Shown piece by piece: positions 7,958 to 15,840 of a stretch of 26,479 nt of DNA (its first letter is position 1; each line of letters begins with the position of its first letter). The notes beneath the pieces were generated by a model. That model saw only the letters and a list, made by a program, of their open reading frames with translations. It ran no database searches and was not told the DNA's origin. Location of the stretch: positions 1 through 26,479 of the forward strand of contig JAGVCI010000103.1 in the NCBI GenBank assembly GCA_020059985.1. The letters run 5' to 3'. The translations under genes were made by a program, and so were the position numbers. Source of the DNA: Candidatus Peribacterales bacterium. GTDB taxonomy: Bacteria; Patescibacteriota; Gracilibacteria; Peribacterales; Peribacteraceae.

Positions 7958-8154
7958 ATGAAAAAATACGATGCTTAACTTTGGATTCTACTGAGAGAGC
8001 ATCCTGATCGATAAAATTTTTGTTGACTGAATGCCAAGGTCTTATGTCTCGTGTTTTTTTCTGCACGCATTTCGACGACTCGCATTGTGTCGTATTAGTA
8101 AAAGAAAGCCTGCCCGAGCGCGATTGCGTTCGTGTTTCCGTCTGTGATTTTTTC

Positions 8155-8171
8155 GTGCACATTATGTGCAC
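8155..8171. promoter_or_regulatory. Perfect 8-bp inverted repeat, candidate operator
   Basis: gtgcacat, one base, then atgtgcac forms a 17-base perfect dyad. No T run follows on either strand as a terminator would need. Its place between two minus-strand genes, about 270 bases before the RTX start, fits a protein-binding site. Confidence 0.4.
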
Positions 8172-8234
8172 TGGTGTTTTCTTCGGAAGTTTGTCAAGAA
8201 TCTGCACGAGAGAGACCGATGCGTACGAAGAACC

Positions 8235-8250
8235 GTGTGTCATGACACAC
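8235..8250. promoter_or_regulatory. Perfect 16-base palindrome, candidate operator
   Basis: gtgtgtcatgacacac is its own reverse complement. It lies 64 bases from the previous dyad. It has no adjoining T run and so is not a convincing terminator for the gene ending at 8337. Confidence 0.4.
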
Positions 8251-8336
8251 TGTAGAACGTTCGGGAGAGAACATTCTTAACGCGGTTCTCCTTGCCGAGA
8301 AGAAGTAAACGTTCTGTGCAGCGATCTCTCGTTGTC

Positions 8337-8861
8337 CTACCGTGCTGGGTACAAGTTCGTACCACGGAGGTCTTGCATTTGCTTGCGAGCGGTATTGCCG
8401 AGTTCGTCCAGGCAGATATTGCGCTGGCGTCCGGGAGGCGCGTACATGCACTGCAATCTCTGATAGCGGATATCGTTTACGTACGGACGCTTTGCGGTGT
8501 TCAAGTCCTCAGTGGGTTTGAACTCTGCATACGTTCTGCGGTTGAGACGCACATCGCGTGCGAAGTCTTGAGCTCGCATTCTCTGCAAACGCGCACGCAG
8601 ATGATTCTGGCCACGGTCCATACCATCATAAAGCTCAAATGCTCCAGTTGGTCGACTCATCCCACCTTCCACTTTTGCGCGCGCCTTCTGCCGAGCGATG
8701 CACCGCTCTGTGTGATCACTGTCGACGTGTGCGCAGACACGAAGAAGCTGCTCTTCCTTAGTCAACGTCTTCGAAGCCACTGTCGCTGCAGATGCGACGA
8801 AGGGAATACAGAAAAGAACGAACGCCGAAAGGGAAAGGAGGGTGCGATGCATGGGTTCCAT
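8337..8861 (-). CDS. Exported basic protein, unknown function
   Basis: This 174-residue protein has a typical signal peptide (about residues 1-27, MHRTLL followed by a hydrophobic core and cleavage near VASA-A). The mature part is rich in Arg and Gln, with four cysteines that could form two disulfides, and has no family that I recognise. The reading frame extends upstream to 8945, but the signal peptide sets the start. The ATG at 8861 has a purine-rich AAAGGA site six bases ahead, the best Shine-Dalgarno-like site in the window. Alternatively TTGCAA (8888-8883), 17 bases and GAAAAT (8865-8860) would give a leaderless start at the ATG at 8852, three codons later. It follows the lipoprotein gene in the same direction but behind that gene's terminator. 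Confidence 0.65.
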   Translation of the reverse strand: MEPMHRTLLSLSAFVLFCIPFVASAATVASKTLTKEEQLLRVCAHVDSDHTERCIARQKARAKVEGGMSRPTGAFELYDGMDRGQNHLRARLQRMRAQDFARDVRLNRRTYAEFKPTEDLNTAKRPYVNDIRYQRLQCMYAPPGRQRNICLDELGNTARKQMQDLRGTNLYPAR

Positions 8862-8933
8862 TTTCGTTCCTTTCGCGTCGTGTTGCAAGTTTTTAGATTG
8901 GCAGCCTCTGCTTTTTAGCGTGGTGACGCATAA

Positions 8934-8978
8934 AAAGAATGCCATTCCTTCCGACTGAAGTGCTTCGGAAGGAATGGC
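8934..8978 (-). terminator. Rho-independent terminator of the lipoprotein gene
   Basis: A perfect 14-bp stem (8941-8954 with 8965-8978) with a 10-base loop is followed on the minus strand by ATTCTTTTTA. It sits 28 bases after the stop codon at 9006 and separates the lipoprotein from the exported protein gene. Confidence 0.88.
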
Positions 8979-9005
8979 GCTGTTCTTCTGCTTTCTGAAT
9001 ACAAA

Positions 9006-9470
9006 TTATTTGAGGATCGTCACTGCCGCATCTGCCGACAGGCTGATGCGAGACAATTCGGTGAGAGCACTGTAGCCACCTTCCTCATCGACGGTGCGGT
9101 GCGAAATGATGATGTCTCCGGTCGGGAGTCGGTTGACGATGAGATCGTCACCACCACCGATGTACCAGACGCTGGCCGAGGTGAGGGGAGTCGTCGAGAG
9201 GTCGCTCACGTTTCCAGGAACCGTGAACTCGCTGCCGGTGTAGGTACCAAGATCGATTGTTTTACTCTGAGCGCCAGAGACAACGAGCGCAGCGGAAACC
9301 TCGGGAGTGTCGGTGTCGGACGTGGCTTCTGTCGCGACGAACTGCCACTCGAGAGTGACTTCGTCCTGTGTCGTGATGTCATCGACCATGTTCGGATCGC
9401 TTGGTGTTGTGGGTGCGCACGCGGCGAGTGTGAGCAGGGAAGCAGCCACGAGAAATGCGCGATTCTTCAT
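9006..9470 (-). CDS. Small lipoprotein, unknown function
   Basis: The 154-residue product begins MKNR, followed by a hydrophobic stretch and the lipobox LAAC (Cys18), so it is probably cleaved and lipid-anchored. A Thr, Pro and Asp-rich linker (19-40) leads to a beta-rich domain with no recognised family. The frame is open up to 9581, but the lipoprotein signal fixes the ATG at 9470. No Shine-Dalgarno site is present. Instead the leader is pyrimidine-rich (CCCATTTTTCTTC before the ATG). An extended -10-like TGCTAGGCT (TAGGCT at 9507-9502) lies about 30 bases upstream. The gene is divergent from the gene at 9627. Confidence 0.75.
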   Translation of the reverse strand: MKNRAFLVAASLLTLAACAPTTPSDPNMVDDITTQDEVTLEWQFVATEATSDTDTPEVSAALVVSGAQSKTIDLGTYTGSEFTVPGNVSDLSTTPLTSASVWYIGGGDDLIVNRLPTGDIIISHRTVDEEGGYSALTELSRISLSADAAVTILK

Positions 9471-9590
9471 GAAGAAAAATGGGAAATAAATGAAGCGGTT
9501 CAGCCTAGCACGCGTCATGAAACCAGCACAGACAAAGAGGAGATTTCTTCCAATCCTCTTATTCCTCGAGGTCATCGCCAAAAGGCTTCA

Positions 9591-9619
9591 TTGTTCAATT
9601 ATCGTAATTATGTTAAAAT
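9591..9619 (+). promoter_or_regulatory. Promoter of the unknown gene at 9627, leaderless
   Basis: TTGTTC (9591-9596), a 17-base spacer and TAAAAT (9614-9619, 5 of 6) place the start of transcription at about 9626, adjacent to the ATG at 9627. The -35 match is only partial (TTG). Confidence 0.6.
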
Positions 9620-9626
9620 ATGTTCG

Positions 9627-10142
9627 ATGGAAACACACCTCGCAGAAGGGCAGAGCGGCAAGGAGCGAGAGCCGGTTCGGGTCCGCTATTTTCCCGTGGA
9701 CGACCGCGCGGCGATGCGGCTAGGCGGTCAGATCAAACAGGCGGAAGCAAAGGATGAAGTGACGATGGATCCGGATGCGGTTCGTGATGCGTTTCATCAG
9801 ATTGATCCGTATGAGAGCTTGATGCGCACTCAATATTTCAGTCATGGTCCTATCACGACGTTGTACTTCTCAGACACCAATCCCAACCGCCCAGTGATCA
9901 CTGGGCCTGTGCCGGACGAAATGATGGGGAAGGAAACGATCGATTTGCGGGTGGTGACCCGTGCGGGAGTCATCGAGTTAAAAGACATTCCAATCGGCAT
10001 CGTGAAAGCTGGAGAAAAAGCGAGCACAGTCCAAGCGTTCAAGAATTGGTTTACCAGTGCGTTGGCTAAGTTTGTACCGGGAAGTCAGGCGAAGAACGAT
10101 GCGGAGATCGATCGGCTGTTCAACCCTGACCAGGAAAAATAA
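9627..10142 (+). CDS. Hypothetical cytoplasmic protein
   Basis: A 171-residue protein with no signal peptide, membrane segment or family that I recognise. The middle (about 70-130) has alternating hydrophobic residues suggesting beta strands, including ITTLYFSD and IDLRVVTRAGVIELKDIPIGIV. The ends are charged and probably helical. The frame is open far upstream (to 9099), but that part is antisense to the lipoprotein gene and lacks a start signal. The ATG at 9627 is chosen because the promoter at 9591-9619 starts transcription next to it. It stands alone, divergent from the lipoprotein gene, and ends 8 bases before the convergent tRNA-Met. Confidence 0.65.
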   Translation: METHLAEGQSGKEREPVRVRYFPVDDRAAMRLGGQIKQAEAKDEVTMDPDAVRDAFHQIDPYESLMRTQYFSHGPITTLYFSDTNPNRPVITGPVPDEMMGKETIDLRVVTRAGVIELKDIPIGIVKAGEKASTVQAFKNWFTSALAKFVPGSQAKNDAEIDRLFNPDQEK

Positions 10143-10150
10143 TTTTGAAG

Positions 10151-10226
10151 TGGTGTCACGGGCCGGGATTGAACCGGCGACCCCGGGCTTATGAGTCCCG
10201 TGCTCTACCAACTGAGCTACCGTGAC
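10151..10226 (-). tRNA. tRNA-Met (anticodon CAT) with encoded CCA
   Basis: The minus strand folds into a full cloverleaf. It has acceptor GTCACGG with CCGTGAC, a D stem GCTC/GAGC, an anticodon stem CGGGA/GCCCG (with one mismatch) around the loop CTCATAA, and a T stem GCCGG/CCGGC with TTCAATC. The discriminator A and a template-encoded CCA end at 10151. Anticodon CAT serves Met or, if lysidine-modified, Ile-AUA. The acceptor's Watson-Crick first pair argues against initiator tRNA. Confidence 0.93.
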
Positions 10227-10297
10227 ACGCGCGCGGATTATGACGGACGATCAGGCGCTTTTGAAGCGATTCTTCTGAATATTTCCAATAGAAGATA

Positions 10298-10326
10298 TTC
10301 GCTATCGGACATATCCAGAGTAGAAT
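10298..10326 (+). promoter_or_regulatory. Promoter of the unknown gene at 10338, near-leaderless
   Basis: TTCGCT (3 of 6), a 17-base spacer and TAGAAT (10321-10326, 5 of 6) put the start of transcription near 10333, leaving about five bases (all pyrimidine) before the ATG at 10338. Confidence 0.5.
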
Positions 10327-10337
10327 GTGTCTTCTCT

Positions 10338-10649
10338 ATGATACAAGAATATATTGATCTTCATACGGAGGCTGTCACTCGCACTGCGTTGCAGCAGTTT
10401 TCTACTGGTCAGGATGTGCATGTTGCAGAAATTATCAAAATGTTCATTCGACGATGCCCCGCTTTAGATAAGTTGGGGAGAAGGGATGCGGTGAGAGAAC
10501 GAGCTGTGCTGATTCGTCAAAAACTGAGCGCTCTCTATCTGGAATCGACAAAGAAGAGTGATCCAATCGATGAGGCGGGATATCAGAGAAGTCTCGACGA
10601 GTGCGGTCCGAATGTTCTCATTCGTAACGAAGAGCCTCGATTGGGCTGA
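10338..10649 (+). CDS. Hypothetical small helical protein
   Basis: A 103-residue, mostly charged protein that looks all-helical (TALQQFSTGQDVHVAEIIKMFIRRC and RERAVLIRQKLSALYLES regions). No membrane segment or known family is seen. The frame is open back into tRNA-Met, so the start at 10338 was chosen on the promoter spacing and the absence of any better codon. Its last 32 bases overlap, in convergent orientation, the end of the permease gene at 10618. The base use is more A/T-rich than in its neighbours. It could still be a chance ORF. Confidence 0.5.
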   Translation: MIQEYIDLHTEAVTRTALQQFSTGQDVHVAEIIKMFIRRCPALDKLGRRDAVRERAVLIRQKLSALYLESTKKSDPIDEAGYQRSLDECGPNVLIRNEEPRLG

Positions 10650-11835
10650 GACTTGCTGCCCTGCGCGCAGGGTAGATTCCAAACACCAATCCAATCACGA
10701 TGGCCATTCCAAGAGCAAGGAACGCAGAGAAGAAGCTTAAGTCGTAGGTGAAGCTCCCGAGGAATTGTCCTGCGACGAGCGCGAGGAAGAGCCCGAGGAG
10801 AATGCCGCCGACGAGTCCGACCACGCCTCCCCCGATGGTGAGGGTGACGGCTTCCAGGAGGAACTGGATCAAGATATCGCGGCGGCGAGCGCCGAGTGCT
10901 TTTCGTAGCCCGATCTCACGTGTGCGTTCGGTGACCGACACCAACATGATGTTCATGATGCCGACTCCGCCGACGAGGAGCGAAATACTCGCGATGAGCC
11001 CCAGGAACATGGTGATGCCGAATGCGACTGTCCCAATGATCTCCGTTGCTTGCGCGAAGGAGCGAGCGGTGAAGTCATCTTTGTCCGGGTCGTTCTCTGG
11101 GTTATCGATCGAGTGTCGTTGACGAAGGAGCGTCGTGATGTCTGCCTGCGTGAGGTCGTTATCTCCCTTGGACTGCAGCGAGATGTAATCGACGTGTGTC
11201 GTGCGTCCCATCATCGACTTGGCGATCGGGAGCGGGACGAAGATGAAGCTATCGAACTGTGCGGCGAGCGGGGAACCGAGTGCCTCGAGGACGCCGACGA
11301 CGGTGAATTTGCGCGATCCGATCGTGACGCGCTTCCCGATGGGGTTCACCTGGTCGAAGAGATCTTCGGCCGCTTGCGACCCGATAACGGCGACGCTGCG
11401 TCCGCCTTCCACGTCTGTCGTGTCGATCAACCGGCCATCCGCAATTTTGAGCGACCAGTTGGTGAAGAGTTCTGCAGTGGTGCCGAGCACAATCGGTGCG
11501 ATCTCTTTGTCGTCACTGCGGATGCGTGCGGCCACAAAGATGACAGGCGCGATGCTCTGCACCGTCGTAAGTCCGCGAATCGCTTCTACATCGCCGAAGG
11601 TAATGGTGAGTGTGCTTTTGCCGACTTGCTCCAGACCTTTCGGTTGAATCTCGAAGGTATTCGGCGAGAAGCTCTCCACTTGGCTCAAGATGAAACGTTC
11701 GAAGCTCGCACCCAGCGAGAGCATGAGCACGACGGACCCGACGCCGATGACGATACCGAGCGTGGTGAGGAGCGAGCGTAGGCGATTACGCTTCAGGCCC
11801 TCGAATGCCGCGTGAATAATGTCCGCATTTCTCAT
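10618..11835 (-). CDS. MacB-like ABC transporter permease (FtsX family), second copy
   Basis: A 405-residue permease of the MacB/LolC type. It has one N-terminal membrane helix (about 19-42, LTTLGIVIGVGSVVLML), a large extracytoplasmic domain (about 45-270) and three C-terminal helices (about 275-300, 325-352, 370-392). The conserved GVGIMNIMLVSVTERTREIGLRKALGARRRDI coupling segment and the C-terminal GIYPARRAASLSPIEALRYE are present. It has no ATPase domain of its own and would use the ATPase encoded upstream. It lies two bases after the first permease and is last in the operon. It is similar to, but clearly different from, that first permease, so a heterodimeric channel is likely. Confidence 0.9.
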   Translation of the reverse strand: MRNADIIHAAFEGLKRNRLRSLLTTLGIVIGVGSVVLMLSLGASFERFILSQVESFSPNTFEIQPKGLEQVGKSTLTITFGDVEAIRGLTTVQSIAPVIFVAARIRSDDKEIAPIVLGTTAELFTNWSLKIADGRLIDTTDVEGGRSVAVIGSQAAEDLFDQVNPIGKRVTIGSRKFTVVGVLEALGSPLAAQFDSFIFVPLPIAKSMMGRTTHVDYISLQSKGDNDLTQADITTLLRQRHSIDNPENDPDKDDFTARSFAQATEIIGTVAFGITMFLGLIASISLLVGGVGIMNIMLVSVTERTREIGLRKALGARRRDILIQFLLEAVTLTIGGGVVGLVGGILLGLFLALVAGQFLGSFTYDLSFFSAFLALGMAIVIGLVFGIYPARRAASLSPIEALRYE

Positions 11836-11837
11836 AC

Positions 11838-13082
11838 TTATTCGTAGCGCATGGCTTCGATAGGACTCAAATCCGCGGCCTTGCGCGCGGGGTAAATGCC
11901 AAAGAGGAGACCGGTGCCGATCGCCATGGAAACGGCGAGCACGATGGAGCTGATACTCCAGGCAAATCGGTAGTCGGCGAGGAATTCCCCCGCGACTCGC
12001 GCTACGATCACCATGAGCACCAGTCCGCTGGCAATGCCGATGAGACCGCCGGTGAAGGTGAGGAACGCGGACTCCGCCAGGAACTGCGCGAGGATATCGC
12101 GTCGACGCGCGCCGAGCGCTTTGCGGAGACCAATCTCCTGCGTTCGCTCCGTGACGGCCACGAGCATGATGTTCATGATGCCGATGCCACCGACGACGAG
12201 CGAGATACCCGCAACCGTGGTGATGAAGAGCGTGAGTCCGAGCGAAACAGCGCCGAGAGTGTCTTGCGCTTGCTGTGCCGTGCGCATGAGGAAGTCGTCG
12301 TTCTCCGTGGGGTCTCCCGTGAGCGGAGCGATGATTCCGTGACGAGCGCGGAGCAGTGACTCCACGTCTTTCTTTGCAAGATCCACGGACACATCGTCTG
12401 CGGCCTGCATGGTGACCATGTCGAGGTACGTCCGTCGTGTGACTGCTCGAGCAGTCGAATTCGGTACGATGATGCGTTCATCGACATTCTGAAAGAATTG
12501 CGTTCCGATCGGTTTGACGACTCCGATCACCGTAAATTTCTCCTCACCCAGTTGGATCCGTTCACCTACGGGGTTCGAGTTCCAGAAGAGCTCTGCCGCG
12601 ACATCCGATCCGATGACGGCGACTTTGCGCGCGGTGCGCTCGTCGGTCTCGTCATGCAGACGTCCAACATCTATTTCGATCTTCTGGTTTGAGTAGAACT
12701 CTGGTGTGGCTCCGACCGTACTTGGTTCCATCTGCTCTCTGCCGTAGATCGCTCGGCCAGTCATGAGGATCATGGGGGCGACACTCGTTACGGTGTCGAG
12801 AGAGCGGATGGCCTCGATGTCTGCGAAGGTCAATGCGTCAAAATCTGATCGTAGCGAAGCGCTTCCTCCTTCTGGCCCCTGCTTTCCCGGCCAGAGAGCT
12901 AGGGTTCGTGGACCGAGCGCGGAGATCTGTCCGAGGATGACACCCTCCATGCTCTTCCCAATTCCCGTCATAAGAACCACTGCCCCAACACCAATGATGA
13001 TGCCAAGCATGGTCAGGAGAGATCGGCTCACATTGGCCGTGAGTCCACGCGTTGCCAATGTAAGAAGATCGCGATTGCGCAT
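11838..13082 (-). CDS. MacB-like ABC transporter permease (FtsX family), first copy
   Basis: The 414 residues have the same plan as the neighbouring permease: one N-terminal helix (about 18-42), an extracytoplasmic domain (about 45-280) and three C-terminal helices, with the coupling segment GIGIMNIMLVAVTERTQEIGLRKALGARRRDI and the ending GIYPARKAADLSPIEAMRYE. It begins three bases after the ATPase gene. Fully shared ends and a diverged periplasmic domain suggest an old duplication followed by specialisation. No Shine-Dalgarno site precedes the ATG. The upstream bases are a C-run within the end of the ATPase gene. Confidence 0.9.
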   Translation of the reverse strand: MRNRDLLTLATRGLTANVSRSLLTMLGIIIGVGAVVLMTGIGKSMEGVILGQISALGPRTLALWPGKQGPEGGSASLRSDFDALTFADIEAIRSLDTVTSVAPMILMTGRAIYGREQMEPSTVGATPEFYSNQKIEIDVGRLHDETDERTARKVAVIGSDVAAELFWNSNPVGERIQLGEEKFTVIGVVKPIGTQFFQNVDERIIVPNSTARAVTRRTYLDMVTMQAADDVSVDLAKKDVESLLRARHGIIAPLTGDPTENDDFLMRTAQQAQDTLGAVSLGLTLFITTVAGISLVVGGIGIMNIMLVAVTERTQEIGLRKALGARRRDILAQFLAESAFLTFTGGLIGIASGLVLMVIVARVAGEFLADYRFAWSISSIVLAVSMAIGTGLLFGIYPARKAADLSPIEAMRYE

Positions 13083-13085
13083 GGT

Positions 13086-13802
13086 TTACAGAGGGGGGCG
13101 TTTTACATTTGGCGTGTCGCTCTTTATCCGACCGTCGTAGATCTCGATTGTGCGTCGCGCATGGTCGGCCGTGCGTTGATCGTGCGTGACGAGGATGACG
13201 GTGTGTCCATCAGTGTGAAGTTTCTCGAGTGCTTCCATCACGTGCGCGCCAGAAACGGAGTCCAAGTTTCCTGTGGGTTCATCTGCGAAGATGACGTCAG
13301 GCTCGGTAATGAGCGCTCTTGCGATCGCCACGCGCTGCTTTTGTCCTCCGGAGAGCTGGTTGCTGAGGTTATACATGCGATCGGTGAGCCCCACGGCCGC
13401 AATCGCTTTCTCTGCTCGTTCGCGTCGCTCACTCGGGGCAATCGTCGGGTGGTAGAGAAGAGGAAGTTGCACATTCTGCAGCACCGATGTGCGTGGGAGC
13501 AGGTTGAACGCCTGGAAGACGAAACTCACACGCTGTGCGCGGATCTTTGCGAGCGAATCCTCGTCCATACGGCTGACTGGTTGCCCTTCGAAGAGGTAGC
13601 TCCCGCTCGTGTGATGATCTAAAAATCCGAGGATATGCATCAATGTCGATTTTCCAGAACCAGACGGACCGCGAATCGCGACAAACTCACCCTTCTCAAT
13701 CTTCAAATTGATATCGAAGAGCACCGGTGTCTCCAGTTCGTCATTGAAGTACGACTTATGCAGACCTTTGATCTCGATGAGGGGCGCTGTTTTTTTCTCC
13801 AT
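13086..13802 (-). CDS. ABC transporter ATPase of the MacB/LolD type
   Basis: The 238-residue ATPase has all catalytic motifs: Walker A GPSGSGKST (45-53), a Q loop at Gln97, the signature LSGGQ (150-154) followed by KQRVAIARAL, Walker B VIFADEPTGNLDS (170-182) and the switch His at 207. The family powers mechanotransmission through FtsX-type permeases to expel peptides, lipoproteins or small molecules. It sits between the adaptor (5 bases upstream) and the two permeases, so one ATPase gene would serve both. Confidence 0.93.
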   Translation of the reverse strand: MEKKTAPLIEIKGLHKSYFNDELETPVLFDINLKIEKGEFVAIRGPSGSGKSTLMHILGFLDHHTSGSYLFEGQPVSRMDEDSLAKIRAQRVSFVFQAFNLLPRTSVLQNVQLPLLYHPTIAPSERRERAEKAIAAVGLTDRMYNLSNQLSGGQKQRVAIARALITEPDVIFADEPTGNLDSVSGAHVMEALEKLHTDGHTVILVTHDQRTADHARRTIEIYDGRIKSDTPNVKRPPL

Positions 13803-13807
13803 GGGGA

Positions 13808-15610
13808 TTATTCGCGGATGAGGACGACGATTTGTTCGCTTCCTTCCAGTCCAGAGAGGACCTCCACTTCGCCGTCAGCACCGTCGAGGCCTGTCACCAC
13901 CTGCTTCTCTTCCAGTGTGCCATCCTCGAGGAGTACGCGGACGAATTCTCCTTCGTCGGTGCGGAAGACCGCACGACCCGGGATAATCAGCACATCCTCC
14001 CGAAGGTCCGTGTAGATCTCGGCATCACCCGACATTCCTATGCGGAGGTTCTCTGGAGGAGTGACGAAGTCGAGTTTCACGAGGTACTTGGAGACGCCGT
14101 CGACATCAGTCGCCACTGGATCAATCTCGCTCACGCGGAGAGGGAAGGAAACTCGCGGGAAAGCGTCGAGCTCCACGGATCCGGATTGTGTGAGGACGAC
14201 CTTCGGGATGTCGATCTCGGCAATGAACATCTCCACGCGGTATGGCGAGGAACCTAGCATGCTGATTGGGCGGTCGAAGCTTTCCAGATCGCCCGTGAAT
14301 TCTCCCACTTTCATGCCGACCGTCGTGATGACGCCGTCATAGGGAGCGCGGAGGATCGTATCGTCCAAATGCGCACGTGCGCGCTTCAGCTCTGCGGCAG
14401 CCTGATTCACCGCGGCCTGCGCAGCATCGATCTCGGTCTTGCGTGCGCCTGCTTTATCACGGGCAAGAGCGGCTTCCGACGTACGGACGGCAGTCTCGTA
14501 GGTCAGGATGTCACTGAGTGCGGACTCTCGGGTGTTCTCTGCGGTTGCGAGACTATCCTCCTCAGCGAGGATTTTTGTCGTGTAGGACGCGGACGCATTC
14601 TTGAGATCGGTATGAACGGTGGTGATCGCATCGAGGGCGGTCGCGGCCGTCGTAATGTGCGTGGCAATCTCTTCTTTGATCTCTTCGCGTTCCGCGGTGT
14701 CGAAGAGGTTTCCCGCGAGGGGGAGACGTGCGACCAAGTCGTATGCATCATTCAACACGTTCGAGGCTGCCAGTATCGCACCACGAATCTGGTCCATGGC
14801 GACGAGTCCTTCCTCGTAGGTATCGAAGCTCGTGATCGTGAGCGATCGACCGGCGGTCAGGGCGTCCTCGGCCGATTCCTGTTGGTTGAGAAGAACAGAC
14901 ATTGCGGACGATTCGAACTGTTCGACCACACGGCGCATGCTCTCGCGTGCGAGGAGGTCGTCAAGAGACTTGATCGCTGTGTTCGCCGCTGTGAGCTGCT
15001 TGGAGCTCGTACTCTGCGCGGTCGCGACGGTTCCCGCTAGGCTGGTGCCCGCTTCTTTCCGGAGTTGTTCGAGCTTCTTCGTCGCATTCGCCACTTTGAT
15101 CTCTGCGTTCTTCAGTGTCGTCTGTGCAGAGTCCAAAGCCGCGCGCTTATTCGCAAGTTCTGCTTCCGCAATCATGATGTCCTCTGGACGTGTGCCCTGC
15201 TTGAGTTCATTGAGTCTGGCGAGTTCCGCAGAGACGCGCGCCTGTGCGCCGTTCACATCTGCAGCGACGGCTTCATTCTTCAGTCTTGCGAGTTGCTGTC
15301 CTGCGGTGACGGTCTGTCCCTCCGTCACGAAAACTTCGGCAACAACGCCGGTCACCGGGAACTTGAGCGTGAGATCTTTTTCTGAGACGACTGTTCCCAC
15401 TGCTTCGACAGTCTGTTGAATGTCACCCGGTTCTACTTCCGCAAGGACGTACTCCGGTGCTGCGGGCGTGAAGATCCACGAGATGCCCATTCCGAGGATA
15501 AGCACTCCCAAAGCCATTATTACCGAGACAACTTTGTGAGCTTTGACGAATGCACCCGTTTTACGGACTACACCGGTGACAAGGGCGCGAAATGGGGAGA
15601 GGAGAGACAT
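13808..15610 (-). CDS. MacA/HlyD-type membrane fusion adaptor, unusually long
   Basis: This 600-residue adaptor has a single N-terminal anchor (about 27-47) and the two halves of a lipoyl/barrel-sandwich domain: LKFPVTGVVAEVFVTEGQTVTAGQQLARL at about 83-111 and TILRAPYDGVITTVGMKVGEF at about 411-431. The 300 residues between them are a very long helical hairpin rich in Ala, Glu and Lys. The C-terminal beta-barrel and membrane-proximal domains follow. MacA is usually about 370-400 residues, so the hairpin is roughly doubled, perhaps to span a thick wall or S layer rather than to reach an outer membrane channel. It is first in the operon. The ATG at 15610 is preceded by a C/T-only run with no Shine-Dalgarno site. 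Confidence 0.88.
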   Translation of the reverse strand: MSLLSPFRALVTGVVRKTGAFVKAHKVVSVIMALGVLILGMGISWIFTPAAPEYVLAEVEPGDIQQTVEAVGTVVSEKDLTLKFPVTGVVAEVFVTEGQTVTAGQQLARLKNEAVAADVNGAQARVSAELARLNELKQGTRPEDIMIAEAELANKRAALDSAQTTLKNAEIKVANATKKLEQLRKEAGTSLAGTVATAQSTSSKQLTAANTAIKSLDDLLARESMRRVVEQFESSAMSVLLNQQESAEDALTAGRSLTITSFDTYEEGLVAMDQIRGAILAASNVLNDAYDLVARLPLAGNLFDTAEREEIKEEIATHITTAATALDAITTVHTDLKNASASYTTKILAEEDSLATAENTRESALSDILTYETAVRTSEAALARDKAGARKTEIDAAQAAVNQAAAELKRARAHLDDTILRAPYDGVITTVGMKVGEFTGDLESFDRPISMLGSSPYRVEMFIAEIDIPKVVLTQSGSVELDAFPRVSFPLRVSEIDPVATDVDGVSKYLVKLDFVTPPENLRIGMSGDAEIYTDLREDVLIIPGRAVFRTDEGEFVRVLLEDGTLEEKQVVTGLDGADGEVEVLSGLEGSEQIVVLIRE

Positions 15611-15625
15611 GGGGAGGAGAGCGAT

Positions 15626-15639
15626 AGTATATAATTATA
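15626..15639 (-). promoter_or_regulatory. -10 region of the export operon
   Basis: Two overlapping -10 candidates, TATAAT (15639-15634) and TATACT (15631-15626), lie ahead of the adaptor gene. They would give leaders of roughly 17 or 9 bases ending in a CTCTCCTCCCC run. A -35 box is not clear. Confidence 0.55.
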
Positions 15640-15785
15640 CCACATTTTTTGTTTATAGGAAGCCCCAAAGGGAGCTTTTATCCTAGCAGGGAAGCCCATT
15701 TAGCACCCTCCTATTTTCACCCTTTTTGGTGGGGGAAAAGTGCACAACTCGTAGGACGATTGAGTGAGAGTAAACTGTCCATTGG

Positions 15786-15814
15786 TTGCTTCTCCTTTGT
15801 GGCATCTTTACGAT
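15786..15814 (+). promoter_or_regulatory. Promoter of the tiny lipoprotein gene
   Basis: TTGCTT (15786-15791), a 17-base spacer and TACGAT (15809-15814) place the start of transcription near 15821. The resulting 20-base leader is almost wholly pyrimidine with no Shine-Dalgarno site. Confidence 0.45.
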
Positions 15815-15840
15815 GCCGACCTACTTCTTCCCTACTTTTT

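Larger units (their letters stand above)
7888..8336. other. Intergenic region upstream of the RTX gene; no supported gene
   Basis: No convincing coding sequence fills these 449 bases. The two possible ORFs (86 and 119 codons) overlap each other and lack start signals. The region holds the presumed RTX promoter near 7929-7957, two strong dyads (8155-8171 and 8235-8250) and three copies of an AGAACRTTCT-like motif (8255-8264, 8268-8277, 8307-8315). These are described separately. Confidence 0.6.

Noticed and set aside
7884..8243. 119-codon minus-strand ORF in the RTX upstream region
   Set aside because: It overlaps the RTX start, has no promoter spacing and no family. The opposite-strand 86-codon ORF (8020-8280) is equally weak.
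9978..10211. 77-codon minus-strand ORF across tRNA-Met
   Set aside because: It reads through the tRNA and the end of the gene at 9627. The cloverleaf is complete, so the ORF is incidental.
15656..15690. Hairpin-like sequence near 15658-15680 (aagcccc ... gggagctt)
   Set aside because: The arms have a mismatch, the T run is short and no gene ends there on the plus strand. It may be a weak regulatory structure but is not supported.
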